A stretch of 64,000 nucleotides of DNA, taken from positions 1 through 64,000 of the forward strand of contig CAZIUE010000003.1 of NCBI GenBank assembly GCA_964542535.1. The letters run 5' to 3'. This stretch comes from Pseudopelobacter sp964542535 (GTDB taxonomy: Bacteria > Desulfobacterota > Desulfuromonadia > Geobacterales > Pseudopelobacteraceae). A model generated the notes under the pieces. The model saw only the letters and a list, made by a program, of their open reading frames with translations, searched no databases and was not told the origin of the DNA. Positions within the stretch are counted from its first letter, which is position 1, and every line of letters begins with the position of its first letter. The translations under genes and the position numbers were made by a program. Below are positions 58,659 through 64,000 of this stretch, piece by piece.

Positions 58659-59981
58659 ATGGAACAGAAACACGTATATATAGAGACATTCGGCTGCCAG
58701 ATGAACGTGAACGATTCCGAGCGGATCATCACCATGCTGGCTGACATCGGCTACCACTCCACTCCCGATCCGGCCCGGGCGGACCTGATCCTGCTCAATA
58801 CCTGCAGCGTGCGGGGGGGGGCCGAGGAGAAGGTTTACCGCCGCCTGGAAAATCTGGTGGTGCTGAAGAGGAGCAACGAACGCCTGATCATCGGCGTCGG
58901 TGGCTGCGTGGCCCAGCAGGAGGGGGAGGCGCTCCTGGAACGGATCCCCAGGCTGGATCTGGTCTTCGGCACCCACAATCTGCACCTGCTGAATCAGATG
59001 GTACAGGCCGCCGAACAGGGGGAACGGAAGAGCGAGACCTCCTTCATCGACAACGATCAGCGCCTGGACCTGTTCCCCCCTGTGCGGGGAACGGCCCGGG
59101 CCAGCAGCTTCGTCACCGTCATGCAGGGGTGCGACAATTACTGTTCCTACTGCATCGTCCCCTATGTGCGGGGAGCGGAGATCAGCCGCCGTTCCGAGGA
59201 CATCCTGCAAGAGGTGCGGCAGCTGGCCGACCAGGGGGTGAAGGAGGTGGCGCTTCTGGGGCAGAACGTTAACTCCTACGGCCTGAAGAGCAGCGGCGAG
59301 CCGAGCTTCGCCCAGCTGATCAGGATGGTCGCCGCCGTTGACGGCATCCGGCGCATCCGCTTCTTCACCTCCCACCCCAAGGACATGTCCCCGGAACTGA
59401 TCGCCTGCTTCGGCGACGTGCCGTCCCTGTGCGGCCAGCTCCACCTGCCGGCCCAGTCGGGGAGTGACAGCGTGCTCGCGCGCATGGGGCGCGGCTACAG
59501 CCGCGGGGAGTACCTGGAGAAGATCCGGGCGCTCAGGGCGGCGCGCCCCGATATCGTCTTCACCGGCGACATGATCGTCGGCTTCCCCGGGGAGACTGAG
59601 GAGGAGTTCCGGGAGACCCTCTCCCTGATGGAAGAGGTGCGCTACATCGATCTCTTCTCCTTCGCTTATTCCCCCCGTCCCGGCACCAAAGCGGCGGAGT
59701 TGCCCGACGCCCTCTCCCGTGGGGAGAAACAGCGCCGCCTGGAACAGCTCCAGACACGCCAGCGGGAGATCACCCGCGAGGTCTGCTCCGCCTGCCTGGG
59801 GACGCGCCAGAGCGTGCTGGTGGAGGGGGAGGGGAAGCGCCCCGGCCAGCTCTCCGGCAAAGCGGAGAACGGCAGGACGGTCAATTTCGTCGGCGACCCG
59901 AGCCTGATCGGCTCCCTGGTTGATCTGCACATCATCCAGGTGTTCCAGAATTCGCTCCTGGGGGAACTGCTCCCGGGGTGA
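58659..59981 (+). CDS. miaB: tRNA-2-methylthio-N6-isopentenyladenosine37 synthase MiaB
   Basis: A 440-residue radical SAM methylthiotransferase. The N-terminal UPF0004 domain holds the auxiliary cluster with ETFGCQMN, NTCSVR and GGCVAQQEG. The radical SAM motif is CDNYCSYCIVPY. A C-terminal TRAM domain follows (VLVEGEGKR, ending in LLGELLPG). It methylthiolates i6A37 in tRNAs. The ATG at 58659 matches family length; the predicted transcript would carry almost no leader. It is followed by glnS after 27 bases. Confidence 0.95.
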   Translation: MEQKHVYIETFGCQMNVNDSERIITMLADIGYHSTPDPARADLILLNTCSVRGGAEEKVYRRLENLVVLKRSNERLIIGVGGCVAQQEGEALLERIPRLDLVFGTHNLHLLNQMVQAAEQGERKSETSFIDNDQRLDLFPPVRGTARASSFVTVMQGCDNYCSYCIVPYVRGAEISRRSEDILQEVRQLADQGVKEVALLGQNVNSYGLKSSGEPSFAQLIRMVAAVDGIRRIRFFTSHPKDMSPELIACFGDVPSLCGQLHLPAQSGSDSVLARMGRGYSRGEYLEKIRALRAARPDIVFTGDMIVGFPGETEEEFRETLSLMEEVRYIDLFSFAYSPRPGTKAAELPDALSRGEKQRRLEQLQTRQREITREVCSACLGTRQSVLVEGEGKRPGQLSGKAENGRTVNFVGDPSLIGSLVDLHIIQVFQNSLLGELLPG

Positions 59982-60008
59982 GCAACTTGAAATCTTCAGA
60001 GGGAAACC

Positions 60009-61676
<1,668 letters not shown>

Positions 61677-61690
61677 CACCCAAGGAAACC

Positions 61691-62593
61691 ATGTCCAACC
61701 CCATGAAAAACAAGGCCAGCAGATTCGGTTACGTCTCCATCGTCGGCCGTCCCAACGTGGGCAAGTCAACCCTGCTCAACCGGATCATCGGCGAGAAGAT
61801 CGCCATCACCTCGGATAAGCCCCAGACCACCCGCAACCGCATCCAGGGGATCTACAACCTGCCGGAGGGACAGATCGTCTTCATCGACACCCCGGGAATC
61901 CACGCCTGCCATTCGCGCCTGAACAAGGGGATGGTGGATGCGGCCCTGACCGCCCTGCGGGGGGTGGACCTGCTGCTCCTGGTGGTGGATGCCGGTGGCG
62001 CCCTTGACGACCGGCTGGTGGGCGAGGTCCTGAAAGGGAGCACGGTTCCGGTGATCCTGGTGCTGAACAAGATCGACCTGCTGACGGACAAACGGCTCCT
62101 GCTGGAGAAGATCGCCGCCTGGTCGGCGCTCTACCCCTTTAAAGAGATCGTGCCGCTCTCCGCCGCCCGGGGAGAGGGGGTGGAGGAACTGATAGGGACG
62201 GTCAGCAGGTATCTGCCCGAAGGGGAGCCGCTCTTCCCCGACGACATCCTCACCGACCTGCCGGAGAAATTCATCGTGGCAGAGATGATCCGCGAGAAGA
62301 TCTTCCGCCTGACCCGCGACGAGATCCCCTATTCCACGGCGGTGACGGTGGAGAGCTTCATCGAACGCCCCAACGGCGTGGTGGCAATCTCCGCCGCTAT
62401 CTGCCTGGAGCGGCCCAACCAGAAGGGGATCATCATCGGCAAGCGGGGCGAGATGCTGAAGCGGATCGGCAGTCAGGCCCGCCACGACATCGAGCGGCTC
62501 CTGGGTACCCGCGTCTTCCTGGAACTGTTCGTCAAGATCGAGGAAAACTGGAGCGAGCGCACCTCCAAGCTCAAGGAATTCGGCTACGAGTAG
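61691..62593 (+). CDS. era: GTPase Era
   Basis: A 300-residue GTPase needed for 16S rRNA maturation. GRPNVGKST (G1), DTPGIH (G3) and NKIDLL (G4) give the G domain. The KH domain carries IIIGKRGEMLKRIG near residue 255. The ATG at 61691 has CAAGGAAA upstream; a GTG overlapping the glnS stop is less likely. It is probably in an operon with glnS and der. Confidence 0.95.
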   Translation: MSNPMKNKASRFGYVSIVGRPNVGKSTLLNRIIGEKIAITSDKPQTTRNRIQGIYNLPEGQIVFIDTPGIHACHSRLNKGMVDAALTALRGVDLLLLVVDAGGALDDRLVGEVLKGSTVPVILVLNKIDLLTDKRLLLEKIAAWSALYPFKEIVPLSAARGEGVEELIGTVSRYLPEGEPLFPDDILTDLPEKFIVAEMIREKIFRLTRDEIPYSTAVTVESFIERPNGVVAISAAICLERPNQKGIIIGKRGEMLKRIGSQARHDIERLLGTRVFLELFVKIEENWSERTSKLKEFGYE

Positions 62594-62644
62594 GCCGCCG
62601 CTATCCGTGGCGATATCTCGTGTTCACAACCTGGAAGGAAACGC

Positions 62645-63991
62645 ATGAAACCTCTCGTCGCCCTGGTGGGCCGTCCCAACGTGGGCAAATCAACCCTGTT
62701 CAATCGTCTCGTGGGGCAGCGCCGCGCCATCGTGGACGATACCCCCGGCGTCACCCGCGACCGCAACTACGCCCTGATCACCCGCTTCGAGAAACAGTTC
62801 ATCCTGATCGACACCGGCGGCTTCGAACCGGTGACCGAAGACCGCCTGCTGCAGCAGATGCGCGAACAGTCGCGGCTGGCCATGGAAGAGGCCGACCTGA
62901 TCGTCTTCATGATGGACGCCAGGAGCGGCCTGACGCCGGCCGACGTGGAAGTGGCGGACATGCTGCGCCGGGTGGACAAGCCGGTCATGTATGTGGTCAA
63001 CAAGGTGGACGGCGAGAAGCTGGAGAACGACTCGGCCGAGTTCTACTCCCTGGGGGTGGAGAACCTGTACACCATCTCCGCCGAACACAACCGGGGGGTG
63101 TACGACCTGGTGGACGACCTGCTGGCGCTGCTGCCCCGGGACAGCGGCCCGGACCCCGACCAGGAGATCACCAGGATCGCCGTGGTGGGACGACCCAACG
63201 TGGGCAAGTCCTCCCTGGTGAATCGTCTGGTGGGGTTTGAGCGGGTGGTGGCCAACCCCACCGCCGGCACCACCAGGGACTCGGTGGATACGCTGTTCAT
63301 GTGCAACAGGAAGCCGTATCTCCTGATCGACACCGCCGGCATCCGCCGCAAGGGGAAGACCACCGAGAAGCTGGAGAAGTACAGCGTGGTGGATGCCCTG
63401 CGCAGCATCGAACGGGCCGACGTGGTGCTGGTGGTGCTGGACGCATCCCAGGGGGTGACCGAGCAGGACGAACGCATCGCCGGGTACGTGCACGAGGCGG
63501 GCAAGGCCTGCGTGTTCGTGCTCAACAAGTGGGACGCGATCGAGAAGAACAACAGCACCTTCGGTCTGTACGTGGACCAGGTCAGAACCGGTTTCAGGTT
63601 CCTCTCCTACGCGCCGATCATCTTCGTCTCCGCCATGACCGGCCAGCGCGTTTCCAAGGTCATGGAGGCGGTTGACCAGGTTATGGAGCAGTTCTGCCGC
63701 AGGGTGAGCACTTCGGAACTGAACCGGGTATTCTCCGAAGCGACCAGCGCGCACCACGCGCCGCTCTCCCATGGCCGGCGGGTCAAGTTCTACTTCGCCA
63801 CCCAGGTGGCCACCCGCCCCCCCTGTTTTGTCATCTTCACCAACCAGCCGGACGGCGTCCATGTCTCCTACGAGCGGTACCTGATCAACCAGTTCCGGGA
63901 AGCGTTCGGTTTCAACGGTACTCCCTTGAGGATCATGTTCCGCGGCAGGGAAAAAAGCGGCTCTCCGCGCCAGCCGGTTAAGGGGTCATAA
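62645..63991 (+). CDS. der: GTPase Der (EngA)
   Basis: A 448-residue ribosome-assembly GTPase with two tandem G domains. GRPNVGKSTLFNRL opens the first and GRPNVGKSSLVNRL the second; DTGG and DTAG are the G3 motifs and NKVD/NKWD the G4 motifs. The C-terminal KH-like domain follows. GGAAGGAA is before the ATG. Ends nine bases before the window edge, complete. Confidence 0.96.
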   Translation: MKPLVALVGRPNVGKSTLFNRLVGQRRAIVDDTPGVTRDRNYALITRFEKQFILIDTGGFEPVTEDRLLQQMREQSRLAMEEADLIVFMMDARSGLTPADVEVADMLRRVDKPVMYVVNKVDGEKLENDSAEFYSLGVENLYTISAEHNRGVYDLVDDLLALLPRDSGPDPDQEITRIAVVGRPNVGKSSLVNRLVGFERVVANPTAGTTRDSVDTLFMCNRKPYLLIDTAGIRRKGKTTEKLEKYSVVDALRSIERADVVLVVLDASQGVTEQDERIAGYVHEAGKACVFVLNKWDAIEKNNSTFGLYVDQVRTGFRFLSYAPIIFVSAMTGQRVSKVMEAVDQVMEQFCRRVSTSELNRVFSEATSAHHAPLSHGRRVKFYFATQVATRPPCFVIFTNQPDGVHVSYERYLINQFREAFGFNGTPLRIMFRGREKSGSPRQPVKGS

Positions 63992-64000
63992 GCCTTTACT

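Overview
The window looks like chromosome from a GC-rich anaerobic deltaproteobacterium of the Geobacter/Pelobacter kind. The signs are rubrerythrin next to a PerR-type regulator, many ferredoxin-like and Fe-S proteins, sigma-54 promoters, and a strongly codon-biased acetylating acetaldehyde dehydrogenase of the sort ethanol fermenters use. Pelobacter propionicus or a close relative is my best guess; that name is inference, not something the sequence proves.

Layout. 1-8.4 kb (minus strand): a CoA-disulfide-reductase/rhodanese flavoprotein with a membrane Fe-S partner, a periplasmic binding lipoprotein coupled to a two-PAS histidine kinase, MoaE, TrmO and an unknown membrane protein. 8.6-9.8 kb: a PerR-like regulator and rubrerythrin behind a promoter carrying two palindromes. 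10-23.4 kb: a large metal-cluster island. Its minus arm carries a J-domain protein, a zinc ribbon, a CDF transporter fused to a NifX-type domain, ModA and a DUF364 protein. Its plus arm starts at a sigma-54 promoter and carries four NifX-type proteins, two MinD-type ATPases with inserted ferredoxin domains, two metallo-beta-lactamase-fold proteins, a hotdog protein, a C_GCAxxG_C_C protein, a second DUF364 protein, an IscU-like scaffold and an Mrp/NBP35 ATPase. This resembles, and extends, the orange protein (ORP, Mo-Cu cluster) system of Desulfovibrio.

23.4-29.7 kb (minus): a MarR-controlled lipid-export-like operon (RND/MMPL exporter, LolA-like protein, outer-membrane protein, flavodoxin). 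29.8-33.8 kb: a Tes/TrsS-like radical SAM protein, an ArsR regulator, and a second Mrp plus IscU-like pair that duplicates the one in the metal island but in reversed gene order. 33.9-36.8 kb: LeuD, LeuC and a LysR regulator. 37.3-38.9 kb: acetaldehyde dehydrogenase with a consensus promoter and a strong terminator. 39.1-39.8 kb: two small proteins behind a sigma-54 promoter. Then come tRNA-Ser(CGA), pyruvate kinase, a DUF350 protein and an XPD/DinG-type helicase.

44.7-46.6 kb is a rearranged patch: an IS30-family transposase between near-identical direct repeats, a third repeat copy, a relic of a sucD 3' end, and a ferritin-like gene coupled to the intact sucD. sucC, sucD and tsaB follow on the minus strand. 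49.6-57.7 kb is a stress or sporulation-type kinase locus: PrkA, YeaH/YhbH, SpoVR, a second divergent PrkA-like ATPase and a YtxH protein. The window ends with a HAD nucleotidase and housekeeping genes miaB, glnS, era and der.

GC-rich palindromic repeats are scattered between genes throughout.
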